Assembly (NCBI GenBank): GCA_016926315.1
Contig: JAFGOU010000474.1
Span: 1-5,899, forward strand
Origin: Chitinispirillaceae bacterium
Lineage (GTDB): Bacteria; Fibrobacterota; Chitinivibrionia; Chitinivibrionales; Chitinispirillaceae
DNA: 5,899 nucleotides
Reading direction: 5' to 3'
Shown one piece after another: positions 1-5,899 of this stretch. The translations under genes were made by a program, and so were the position numbers. The stretch's first letter is position 1. Each line of letters begins with the position of its first letter. The notes beneath the pieces were generated by a model. The model did no database searches and was not told the DNA's origin. It saw only the letters and a list, made by a program, of their open reading frames with translations.

Positions 1-1154
1 GCCTTAAGCTGGTTCATGTCGCGGCATCCCGCACGAATCAGCCTGACGATCTCCCCTCTGGTAACCCGTTCGCAGCGGCAGATGATCGTCGTTTCATCCA
101 CGATCCGGGTTTCACGCGTCTCGCCCGGTTCGGGCTCCTGAATACGGAGGCCCGCCACGTTCATGTGGTCTTCAAACGGCACTTCGACATACAGAAGCAG
201 GCGGCGGTCCTGCGATCTGGCATTCTTGACTTTTACCACGATTCCTGATCCGGTCCGTTTTCCTTCCCCATCGACGGTGATAACCTCATCGCCCTCATTC
301 ACCCGCCCTTCCAAAAGTTCAAAGGGAATCCGCAGCAGCGCCTTTTTGCTTCCGCTGTCATACGTCTCATCGACAAGGACAATAGCCAGGCCGGGGCAGG
401 CGAGAACGCATCGGTTACACCCCGAACAGGCATCGCCTTTGAAAAAAGGCACACCGGTGATGGCCCCCGTCTCCTTTTCTATCGCCTTTTTCGGGCACAC
501 CACGATACACGGATTACAGGGAATCTCCTGCACGCACCACAGGCGGGGATATATCTTTCCAGCGATTGACCTGACATTCGGATATCGTATCCGGCCGGGC
601 TTTCCTTTCAGTACCCGATGCAGGCGTTCCCATTCTTCCGGTATAGCAATGGGGCCGTTCAACTCCCTCACGATTTTCCTCCCGTGTATCCTGCCGCTGA
701 AAATTGCCGCGCTTGCCTCGGCAATCTCCTCGGCATCACCGGCGATGAAAGCCTTCATGCCGTATTCCACGGCTTTTTTATACATCTCGTCGATCGGCGA
801 AAGGCCGGCGGCAACCAGAAGGGTCTCCGGCTCGACAAGCACGTACCTGCCTTGCCTGGCCACCCCCACTTTCCCGTCGTAAAAAACGCCAATCGCAGGC
901 GAATCCAGCCAAATATCCACCAGATTCCGGTATTTTTTCAGCCGGTCTCCGAGGAGAAGGGCGATGTCGATACCGCGGGTTCCCGCGAAGCAGTTTTCGA
1001 CGGAACCGAAAAAGGTATGCGTCTGCAGGGTAAGTTTGCCGCCCAGAACATGCTTGTCGTCAACCAACAGGGATCGTATGCCGGATTCCGCAAGCTCAAG
1101 GGCGGCGGATAATCCCGCCGGGCCTCCGCCGATAATGAGGCATTGCGTCTTCAC
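1..1154 (-). CDS. FAD-dependent oxidoreductase with 2x[4Fe-4S] and BFD-type [2Fe-2S] domains, internally shortened, C-terminus beyond the window
   Basis: I translated this minus-strand frame by hand; it is open from the TAA at 1223-1221 to the window edge. The only ATG/GTG/TTG codon before the FAD motif is GTG at 1154-1152, without a clear Shine-Dalgarno. With that start, 384 residues are visible. The FAD-binding Rossmann motif IIGGGPAGL is at 7-15, with LGGK near 37-40. Two ferredoxin-type clusters follow: Cys207, 213, 216, 220 (CNPCIVVCP) and Cys243, 246, 249, 253 (CSGCNRCVLACP). A BFD-like domain begins at Cys359/Cys361 (CRCERVTRGEI), and its second cysteine pair lies outside the window. 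This order matches the flavoprotein subunit of HcnB/opine-, sarcosine- or proline-dehydrogenase-like enzymes, which pass electrons from an amine or amino-acid substrate to an acceptor. The substrate cannot be told from sequence. Oddity: the frame jumps from LVEPETLLVA (106-115) to AGLSPIDEMY (116-125). In relatives as I recall them, these segments flank a second dinucleotide-binding region. The protein may therefore be non-functional. Confidence 0.8.
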   Translation of the reverse strand, partial: MKTQCLIIGGGPAGLSAALELAESGIRSLLVDDKHVLGGKLTLQTHTFFGSVENCFAGTRGIDIALLLGDRLKKYRNLVDIWLDSPAIGVFYDGKVGVARQGRYVLVEPETLLVAAGLSPIDEMYKKAVEYGMKAFIAGDAEEIAEASAAIFSGRIHGRKIVRELNGPIAIPEEWERLHRVLKGKPGRIRYPNVRSIAGKIYPRLWCVQEIPCNPCIVVCPKKAIEKETGAITGVPFFKGDACSGCNRCVLACPGLAIVLVDETYDSGSKKALLRIPFELLEGRVNEGDEVITVDGEGKRTGSGIVVKVKNARSQDRRLLLYVEVPFEDHMNVAGLRIQEPEPGETRETRIVDETTIICRCERVTRGEIVRLIRAGCRDMNQLK

Positions 1155-1223
1155 CGTCGGGGTGGGGCCCGTTTCCGGCAGGGTGTCGCAGGCGGGCAGG
1201 ACCGGCCTGCCGTTGCAGCTTTA
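1155..1223 (-). other. In-frame TAA plus 22-codon open linker between the [2Fe-2S] and FAD domains
   Basis: On the minus strand the TAA that ends the [2Fe-2S] gene is followed by 22 sense codons in the same frame, leading straight into the GTG and FAD motif of the flavoprotein. The linker is rich in G/C at third positions and Pro-rich, starting SCNGRPVLPACDTLPE. As I recall fused homologues of the sarcosine-oxidase-alpha type, a linker of the form (E)SxNGxPxLP joins the same two domains. The linker thus looks like former coding sequence, with the stop one substitution away from GAA, CAA or AAA. A natural two-gene arrangement remains possible. Confidence 0.5.
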
Positions 1224-1496
1224 CAGCGCCATGTTCTCCCTTACCGGCGTCATGCACCCCTTCACCGGCATCCCGTCCGCAATGATCATGCACTGGGAAC
1301 ACTGACCGTTGGCGCAGTAAATCCCCTGGGGTGCGCCACCATTATGATGGTGTCCGAACACCCTTATACCGTTTGCCAAGAGTGCGGAGGAAATCATCTC
1401 CCCTTTCTTTACCGTGATCCTTTTCCCGTCAAAGCGGATGACAATATCCTTTCTTTCGGGTATGGCTACTATCGGATGTTTTTCAATTCGCGACAT
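1221..1496 (-). CDS. [2Fe-2S]-binding protein, HcnA / sarcosine oxidase alpha N-terminal type
   Basis: This 91-residue protein is a plant-type [2Fe-2S] ferredoxin fold of the Fer2_4 kind, the small electron-transfer partner of HcnB-like flavoproteins. The cluster ligands are visible as Cys61-x4-Cys66-x2-Cys69-x11-Cys81, in the contexts YCANGQCSQC and GCMTPVREN. The segment IVIRFDGKRITVKKGEMISSAL-like (about 18-39) is the usual N-terminal beta-hairpin and helix, and LLANGIRVFGHHHNGGAPQG (39-58) is the family segment before the first ligand. Length fits stand-alone members. The start ATG (1496-1494) has only a weak, AG-rich upstream region and no clear Shine-Dalgarno. The gene ends with TAA at 1223-1221, and the same frame continues directly into the flavoprotein, so in the ancestor the two may have been one fused polypeptide. 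The metal site looks intact. Confidence 0.88.
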   Translation of the reverse strand: MSRIEKHPIVAIPERKDIVIRFDGKRITVKKGEMISSALLANGIRVFGHHHNGGAPQGIYCANGQCSQCMIIADGMPVKGCMTPVRENMAL

Positions 1497-1710
1497 GTTT
1501 CTATTCTATAATATCATGTTGCTATTCAGACGTTTTTATGGCGGCGCGGAGTTAACGGAGAGGTTTTTTCTTGTCATTAAGATACGCTCTGCCCCGTCCT
1601 CCTGTCCATGGGATGAGCCCTTTTTGCCGGGGTGATACATGAACGGTCCTGTATTCCGCGCGCATCCCTGCGCTCCCGTCGCCTCTGTCCGGAACAACGA
1701 GTCCAAAGCG

Positions 1711-1720
1711 CCCCCCCCCC
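1711..1720. repeat. C10 homopolymer tract upstream of the rightward promoter
   Basis: Ten consecutive C residues follow GCG and precede TCCCC, so 14 of the 15 bases from 1711 to 1725 are pyrimidine-rich C/T with C dominating. The tract lies about 30 bases upstream of the TATAAT at 1754-1759. Homopolymers of this length are prone to slippage in replication and to sequencing error, so the true length may vary. Confidence 0.9.
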
Positions 1721-1750
1721 TCCCCGCTGCTCGCATCATGGCCCGAAGCA

Positions 1751-1759
1751 TGGTATAAT
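1751..1759 (+). promoter_or_regulatory. Extended -10 promoter for the glycosidase-like gene
   Basis: The sequence TGGTATAAT is a perfect TGn extension plus consensus TATAAT (1754-1759). No good -35 box lies 17 bases upstream (TCGCAT at 1731-1736), which is tolerated at extended -10 promoters. Transcription would begin near 1766, leaving a leader of about 60 bases before the ATG at 1829. Confidence 0.5.
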
Positions 1760-1828
1760 TCTGGTTGTACCGCGTGGACGGGCTATGTATTTTTTAAACC
1801 GGAAAAATGCGATGAAAGAACACCTGCG

Positions 1829-4054
1829 ATGAACGAGGTCCTCCGCCGCGATTTTCCCCTGCTTCGACCTGAAGCCGGGCTGCTCCTCGGCAATGGCACG
1901 GTCGGCGCCATGATCTGGGGCAGGGACAACGTGCTCCGGATAACGCTCAACCGGTCGGATTTCTGGCTCCACCGTCCCGGAGCCGCGCTCACCCCGAAAG
2001 CAACCTATGCCGCAATCCGTGACCATATCGCGTCAAAGGATGCGGCTGCGCTCGAAAGCCTTGTCGAACAGCCCAAAAACGGCAACGGGAAGTCGGGACG
2101 TTCAACCGTGCTTCCGTTTGGGCGGATTGACCTTACTTTTTCAAAAGATACCGTGTTTAAAACCGGCTACCTGCATCTGAAAAACGGCAAGGTGGTTATT
2201 GACGTTGTCGACAACCGGGGACCCTACCAGATAAGCTGTTATATCGCCATGGACAAACCGCTTCTCAACGTGCATCTTCTTCCAAACCGGACGCTTCCCA
2301 GGGCGGGGTTTCATACGGCATGGGAAGACAGCGGCCCGAAGCTAGAGGCCCTGGGTCTTGAACGTCCGGTGGTGTATGACGACCAGGGGTTCAGCGGTTG
2401 GATACAGAAGCGGCCCGGCGATCCGGCGCTCTGCGTAGGCATGTCGGCGGTCCCCGGCGATATGTTCATCGCGCTGCGCTACGGCGATTCTCCGGATAAA
2501 GCACGGGAGCGCACTCGTTCGGTGATTGAAAAGGGGAAAAAGCACGGTTCGGACGCCATTCGCAACGCGAGCGCCACGTTCTGGGCCAACCACTGGCGCT
2601 GGGTGCCGCATGTCGAGATCCCGAACGAAACGCTGACCTTTCTTTACTATTACGGTACGTACATGTTCGCCTCAATTACCGCACCGGGCGGCACCGCGCC
2701 GACCATGTACGGCCCCTGGACCGACGAAGGCGGTGAACCGCCGCTTGACAGCGGGTATCATGCGCTTGCCAACCTGCGCATGTGCTACGCTCCCGCGTTC
2801 AGGACGAATCTGATGCATCATTGCAAGTCGCTCTTCACCCTGGTCGATTCCTGGAAGGAGCGCCTTAGAGAAAATGCGGCGGCGGCGTTTGGCATCGACG
2901 ATGGCATCCTGCTGCCGCCGCTCGTTGACGACCGCTGCGCGCGTCTCAGCGCGTCATGGACTGAGGTGGTTGACCCGAGCCACGGCGCGTTCATCGCCGA
3001 ACTCATGTACCGACAGTACCTGTATACCCAAGACACCGAATTCCTGCGCGCGACCGCCTACCCGTTCATGAGTGGCGTCATGCGGGTGTATGAGGCCATG
3101 CTGGAAAAACATGACGGCCGCTACGAAATGCCCCTCGGCGTTTCGCTCGGCTACCGCGGCAGGGAGCTTGCAGCGCAGGGCAGAAACCCGAGCGCGCAGC
3201 TCGCCTGCATTCATTTCCTCTGTGACAGCCTCATCGCTTCCGCGCGGATCCTCGGCGAGGAGCCCCGTACCGCATGGGCCGACATTGCGGCATCGCTGCC
3301 GAAGGTCGCATTCTGTAAAACCCCCTGCGCGAGCGGTGAGACGGAAAAGGAGGTGGCGGTATTCGACGATGTGGCGCTCGATGACAGTTACCCTTTTCAC
3401 GGCATGTTTGCAGGCGTATGGCCTTTCGAGGCGATTGATCTCGACGATAAAGAACAGTGGAATGCGCTGGAACGCGCCATCGCGACCTGGATCGATCAGG
3501 GTATGGGTGCCTGGGAATCATGCAGCCTTCCCTGGGCCAGCGCTATTCATATGCGGCTTAACAACGCCGACATGGCGGAAGTGCTTCTTGAGATATGGGA
3601 ACGGGTGTTCATGAACGAAAGTCATGCCGCAGTGCTCGATCCTATTTTTGCCGGTTTTACGGCGCCGGGAGGGTCGGGAGCGGCACGTTCAGACCGGCAC
3701 GAAATCCTCAACCTCGACCCGTTCATGGCCGTCACCGGTCAGATACTCGAGCTGCTGCTCCATACGAGGCGGGGTGTCAACCATCTTTTCAGCGGCGCGC
3801 CCCAGCGATGGAAACACGTCTCATTCGACAATATCCGCACCGAGGGTGCGTTCGAGGTCGGCGCGACGCGCAGGAACAACGTCGTCACCCGGGTGAGCGT
3901 CAAGGCGAATGTCGCGGGTACGTTCAGGCTGGCAAATCCGTGGAGCGCAAAAGTGACGGTGCAGCGGTCAAAAGCAACCTCTTCAGCGCAGGGCCGCGTT
4001 CTGGAAATTCAGCTTGCTGCAGACGAACGGGTGGAACTGACGGGAGAGGCGTGA
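1829..4054 (+). CDS. GH95-like / six-hairpin glycosidase family protein
   Basis: This 741-residue protein has the layout of GH95-type glycosidases (alpha-L-fucosidase family and relatives): an N-terminal beta-sandwich, an (alpha/alpha)6 barrel, and a small C-terminal beta domain. Supporting motifs are LLGNGTVGAMIWG (19-31) followed by LRITLNRSDFW (36-46), equivalent to the PLGNGxLGAMVFG and LNExxLW motifs of GH95. MYGPWTDEGGEPPLDSGYH (293-311) resembles the LQGxWN...PPWxS segment. LNLDPFMAVTGQILELLL (628 onward) resembles the DGNFGxxAGIAEMLL segment, with Asp630 at the conserved Asp. RGVNHLFSGAPQRW (648-661) resembles the C-terminal GVIHLLPALPxxW motif. Of the two catalytic-site Asn residues in the INxN segment, only Asn315 seems kept and the other aligns with Leu313. 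A general acid is not obvious; Glu446 is one candidate. There is no signal peptide or membrane segment, so it should be cytoplasmic. The substrate is unknown. The start is the only in-frame ATG/GTG/TTG before the first motif and has no clear Shine-Dalgarno. Confidence 0.75.
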   Translation: MNEVLRRDFPLLRPEAGLLLGNGTVGAMIWGRDNVLRITLNRSDFWLHRPGAALTPKATYAAIRDHIASKDAAALESLVEQPKNGNGKSGRSTVLPFGRIDLTFSKDTVFKTGYLHLKNGKVVIDVVDNRGPYQISCYIAMDKPLLNVHLLPNRTLPRAGFHTAWEDSGPKLEALGLERPVVYDDQGFSGWIQKRPGDPALCVGMSAVPGDMFIALRYGDSPDKARERTRSVIEKGKKHGSDAIRNASATFWANHWRWVPHVEIPNETLTFLYYYGTYMFASITAPGGTAPTMYGPWTDEGGEPPLDSGYHALANLRMCYAPAFRTNLMHHCKSLFTLVDSWKERLRENAAAAFGIDDGILLPPLVDDRCARLSASWTEVVDPSHGAFIAELMYRQYLYTQDTEFLRATAYPFMSGVMRVYEAMLEKHDGRYEMPLGVSLGYRGRELAAQGRNPSAQLACIHFLCDSLIASARILGEEPRTAWADIAASLPKVAFCKTPCASGETEKEVAVFDDVALDDSYPFHGMFAGVWPFEAIDLDDKEQWNALERAIATWIDQGMGAWESCSLPWASAIHMRLNNADMAEVLLEIWERVFMNESHAAVLDPIFAGFTAPGGSGAARSDRHEILNLDPFMAVTGQILELLLHTRRGVNHLFSGAPQRWKHVSFDNIRTEGAFEVGATRRNNVVTRVSVKANVAGTFRLANPWSAKVTVQRSKATSSAQGRVLEIQLAADERVELTGEA

Positions 4055-4097
4055 AAAGGGGGATGGTGAAAAGGGGCAACCGGTTGCCTGTTCAGGC
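4051..4097 (+). repeat. Tandem 11-mer and adjacent palindromes after the glycosidase-like gene
   Basis: GTGAAAAGGGG occurs twice, at 4051-4061 and 4066-4076, with a period of 15; the first copy contains the TGA stop of the upstream gene. Directly after it GGCAACCGGTTGCC (4075-4088) is a perfect 14-base palindrome, overlapping a second short inverted repeat, GCCTG-TT-CAGGC (4086-4097). Neither is followed by a T-tract, so I do not call an intrinsic terminator. They could act as a processing or protein-binding site, or be chance. Confidence 0.4.
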
Positions 4098-4124
4098 GGA
4101 TCTCGAACCGGTACTTCTCTGGCA

Positions 4125-4154
4125 TTGACGGCATAACCGTTTGCCTTGTATAGT
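4125..4154 (+). promoter_or_regulatory. Sigma70-like promoter for the polysaccharide operon
   Basis: TTGACG (4125-4130) and TATAGT (4149-4154) each match five of six consensus bases and are separated by 18 bases. Transcription would start near 4161, which is 17 bases before the ATG at 4178 and about 120 bases before the alternative ATG at 4283. It lies in the gap between the glycosidase-like gene and the ligase gene, so the polysaccharide genes can probably be expressed on their own. Confidence 0.5.
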
Positions 4155-4177
4155 GTTAGGGTCTGTGTGAAAAAAAC

Positions 4178-5770
4178 ATGCGCGGAAGGCACCAATTTTT
4201 TGAGCCGCAGACTCTTATCCAGCTCTGCTGGGTCAGTGCTTTTTCAGGCCGCTCGTTTCACCGGCTTGTCGCGACAGCCACCATGAACAAACCGCTTCCT
4301 ACCCTTTTCCTATTCCTTGGTATTGTCGCTGCCGGATGGTGTATCGGTTTCAGGATCGTTCATATACCCAATCAGCTGTTGTCTGTAATACTTCTCGCCC
4401 TGATAGTGTTCTATCCGGTCATGCGGTTTCCGCTTATCGGCGTCTATCTACTTTTTATCATCATGCCGATTATTCCCCTGGTGCGCCGTTTTTTCTATCT
4501 CTCTCACGGCCGGCCGGGCATCGACCCGCTGATCATCCTCGGCGACCTTATTCTCGGCATTACGGTTCTCGGCCTTTTTTTTACTTTCAGGGAGCAGGTG
4601 CAGCAGGGGAAATTCCGCCATGGCATCGTGGTTCTGGTGCTGTTCTACTTCTGTTACCTGCTCCTGCGAACCTTCGTGGCAAACGAGCTGCCGGCCGGCA
4701 TTGCGCTGCTCAGGTTCAGGTTTTACGGCCCCCAGGTGCTCCTGTTTTTCGTCGGCATGGTGTATGCCCTGCATAAAGATCATTTGAATCGGTTGTGGGG
4801 AATTACGATCGCCATCGGGATTGGAGCGGTCCTGTATGGGATCAAGCAGTCGCTTTTTGGCTACAACGAAGCGGAAAAAATATGGTTTTCCTCCATTGAT
4901 TTCACCTCGCTTTTCATCAAGGGAATCGCCCGGCCGTTTTCCTTTTTTCAGTCACCGGCCGCCTTTGCGGATTATGTACTGCTTTCGGTGGTCAGCGTGA
5001 TATTTTTTGCGGGATACGCCAGGATCGCCGGAAAAATGCTTATGCTGCTCATCCCTCTTTTCTGGGCCGGGGTGCTGATTACCTCGGTGCGCTCGTGCTG
5101 GATCGGTATGGCGCTCACTTTTTTCGTCTGGCTGCTTATCGTCCGGATCAAGGGGATGAAACAACGGTTGATGGTTTTTTCCATCGCAACACTCTGTTTT
5201 ATCCTGTTTGATGTGCTGCAGGCGGTGGTCCAGACGGGAATCGGTTTCGGTTCTTTTGTTTCATCCATAAGCGGCAATCAGCAGACGGGTGAGACAATCA
5301 ACCTGCTGGTAACCGAGCGGGCCGATGCGATAGAAAATCCGTTTCAGGAACATTCCATGGTATCGCGCATCGGGCTGTGGAAGTACATTTTCAACCTGAG
5401 CTTCAATCCGTATATGGCGGTTCTCGGGCGGGGGATCGGTGTTCTCAGCGCGGACTCGATGTATGTTACCTATCTCGCGGAGCTTGGCTATCCGGGTGTT
5501 ATTTTCCTGCTTGCGCTGCTGGTGCTGCTTGTCCGGAAAGGATTTCAGGTGGTCGACGGCTCCAGATCAAAATGGGCGGTTTCGCTTGCCGTAGCGGTGG
5601 TGACCATGGATATCGTGATGGCCATTATCGGTTTGACCGGATCGCATATTCACGCTTTCCCGGGAGATTCCTATTTCTGGTTCTGGAACGGGGTCATGAT
5701 GGGATTATGGGCGGAATTGAAAAACCGGGAGGAGCCGGAGGGGATGAATGAAACTGCTGCTGACGCTTGA
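4178..5770 (+). CDS. O-antigen ligase / polymerase family membrane protein (WaaL/Wzy-like)
   Basis: This is a polytopic inner-membrane protein with about 12 hydrophobic segments. It is of the family that either ligates undecaprenyl-linked O-antigen to lipid A-core or polymerises polysaccharide repeat units on the periplasmic side. Family features are the SVRSCWIGM segment with Arg305 (numbered from 4178), matching the SRxxWLG motif. A long hydrophilic loop follows (roughly 350-430), containing the GRGIG turn, and then YVTYLAELGYPGVIFLL (residues 429 onward, Glu435), matching the YLxxLxExGxxG motif after the loop. The start is uncertain. From ATG 4178 there are 35 hydrophilic residues before MNKPLPTLFLFLG, where the first membrane segment begins. 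ATG 4283 is therefore an attractive alternative, giving 495 residues. Neither start has a clear Shine-Dalgarno. The 3' end overlaps the next gene by 23 bases. Ligase and polymerase cannot be told apart from sequence alone. Confidence 0.83.
   Translation: MRGRHQFFEPQTLIQLCWVSAFSGRSFHRLVATATMNKPLPTLFLFLGIVAAGWCIGFRIVHIPNQLLSVILLALIVFYPVMRFPLIGVYLLFIIMPIIPLVRRFFYLSHGRPGIDPLIILGDLILGITVLGLFFTFREQVQQGKFRHGIVVLVLFYFCYLLLRTFVANELPAGIALLRFRFYGPQVLLFFVGMVYALHKDHLNRLWGITIAIGIGAVLYGIKQSLFGYNEAEKIWFSSIDFTSLFIKGIARPFSFFQSPAAFADYVLLSVVSVIFFAGYARIAGKMLMLLIPLFWAGVLITSVRSCWIGMALTFFVWLLIVRIKGMKQRLMVFSIATLCFILFDVLQAVVQTGIGFGSFVSSISGNQQTGETINLLVTERADAIENPFQEHSMVSRIGLWKYIFNLSFNPYMAVLGRGIGVLSADSMYVTYLAELGYPGVIFLLALLVLLVRKGFQVVDGSRSKWAVSLAVAVVTMDIVMAIIGLTGSHIHAFPGDSYFWFWNGVMMGLWAELKNREEPEGMNETAADA
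5737..5743 (+). promoter_or_regulatory. Shine-Dalgarno of the glycosyltransferase gene
   Basis: GGAGGGG lies inside the end of the ligase gene. GGAGG (5737-5741) sits six bases before the ATG at 5748, and this fixes that start rather than the out-of-frame ATG at 5744. Confidence 0.7.
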
Positions 5771-5899
5771 TTTCCCGCCGGAAAAGGGCGGCATCCAGCG
5801 GTACCTCCTGGAAAGGGTTGCGCACCACTATGGGCCGGACGATTGCGTCGTCATCGGGACGCGGGGCCGGTATTCGGGCGAGTCCGTGCCGGCGCTTCC
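5748..5899 (+). CDS. Glycosyltransferase, GT4-type, N-terminal fragment
   Basis: Fifty codons are visible before the window ends. The N-terminus MKLLLTLDFPPEKGGIQRYL is the typical first strand and glycine-rich loop of the acceptor-binding Rossmann domain of GT4 glycosyltransferases (DFPPxxGGIxRY). These enzymes transfer a sugar from a nucleotide donor to a lipid-linked or growing glycan at the cytoplasmic side of the membrane. The donor-binding C-terminal half, including the EX7E region, lies outside the window, so the sugar cannot be predicted. The gene overlaps the ligase gene by 23 bases in another frame and has a good ribosome-binding site, which suggests translational coupling in one polysaccharide operon. 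Confidence 0.82.
   Translation, partial: MKLLLTLDFPPEKGGIQRYLLERVAHHYGPDDCVVIGTRGRYSGESVPAL

Larger units (their letters stand above)
1497..1828. other. Divergent intergenic region between the redox and glycosidase-like genes
   Basis: This 332-base stretch separates the minus-strand [2Fe-2S] gene from the plus-strand glycosidase-like gene. I see no convincing protein-coding gene and no tRNA or terminator. It holds an AT-rich patch next to the minus-strand start (about 1501-1520, including TATAAT on the plus strand at 1507-1512), a C10 tract, and an extended -10 promoter for the rightward gene. A promoter for the leftward genes should lie here, but I find no convincing -35/-10 pair on the minus strand. 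Confidence 0.6.

Noticed and set aside
163..882. 239-codon plus-strand open frame
   Set aside because: It is antisense to the iron-sulfur flavoprotein, whose minus-strand frame carries clear FAD and cysteine-cluster motifs. The plus-strand product shows no recognisable domain.
1507..1512. Plus-strand TATAAT near the [2Fe-2S] start as a promoter
   Set aside because: There is no matching -35 or TG extension, the region is AT-rich, and nothing convincing is encoded directly downstream.
4075..4097. Intrinsic terminator for the glycosidase-like gene
   Set aside because: The palindromes give only short stems and are not followed by a T-tract.
3072..4128. Long alternative plus-strand frames (3072-3614 and 3595-4128) within the glycosidase-like gene
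   Set aside because: They are GC-rich shadow frames, heavy in Arg/Ser/Pro, and overlap a 741-codon frame with recognisable family motifs.
4063..4128. Tiny plus-strand ORF MVKRGNRLPVQADLEPVLLW... after the glycosidase-like gene
   Set aside because: At 21 codons it has no properly spaced ribosome-binding site, starts within a tandem repeat, and is the tail of a longer shadow frame.
4336..4776. 146-codon plus-strand frame inside the ligase gene
   Set aside because: It lies in a shadow frame of a gene with a clear polytopic membrane pattern and has no motif of its own.

Overview
The window comes from a bacterium of moderately high GC content. A likely O-antigen ligase/polymerase followed by a glycosyltransferase points to a Gram-negative-type cell envelope with surface polysaccharide. 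The iron-sulfur flavoprotein on the left is of a kind common in anaerobes and facultative anaerobes. I cannot assign a phylum. I see no rRNA, tRNA, CRISPR array or insertion sequence.

Layout. (1) Positions 1-1496, minus strand: a small [2Fe-2S] protein (1496-1221), then a FAD / 2x[4Fe-4S] / BFD-type oxidoreductase that runs off the left edge. These resemble the electron-transfer subunits of HcnABC/sarcosine-, opine- or proline-dehydrogenase-type enzymes. The two share one reading frame, separated by a single TAA, and the flavoprotein seems to have lost its middle (second dinucleotide-binding) region in frame. (2) Positions 1497-1828: a divergent intergenic region with a C10 tract and a good extended -10 promoter facing right. 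(3) Positions 1829-4054, plus strand: a 741-residue protein resembling GH95 / six-hairpin glycosidases, with no signal peptide. (4) Positions 4055-4177: a short gap with a tandem repeat, a palindrome and a sigma70-like promoter. (5) Positions 4178-5770, plus strand: a polytopic membrane protein of the O-antigen ligase/polymerase (WaaL/Wzy) type. (6) Position 5748 to the right edge: the N-terminus of a GT4-type glycosyltransferase, overlapping the ligase gene and probably translationally coupled to it.

How the genes relate. The ligase and glycosyltransferase form a polysaccharide assembly operon that continues to the right. The glycosidase-like gene points the same way but appears to have its own promoter, and the ligase has another promoter after it, so a functional link is only suggested by proximity. 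The redox genes are transcribed divergently and are probably unrelated.

No clearly new multi-gene system is visible. The best leads are the two lesions (stop codon and missing middle region) in the redox gene pair, where all metal-ligand motifs in view remain intact, and the divergent active-site region of the glycosidase-like protein.
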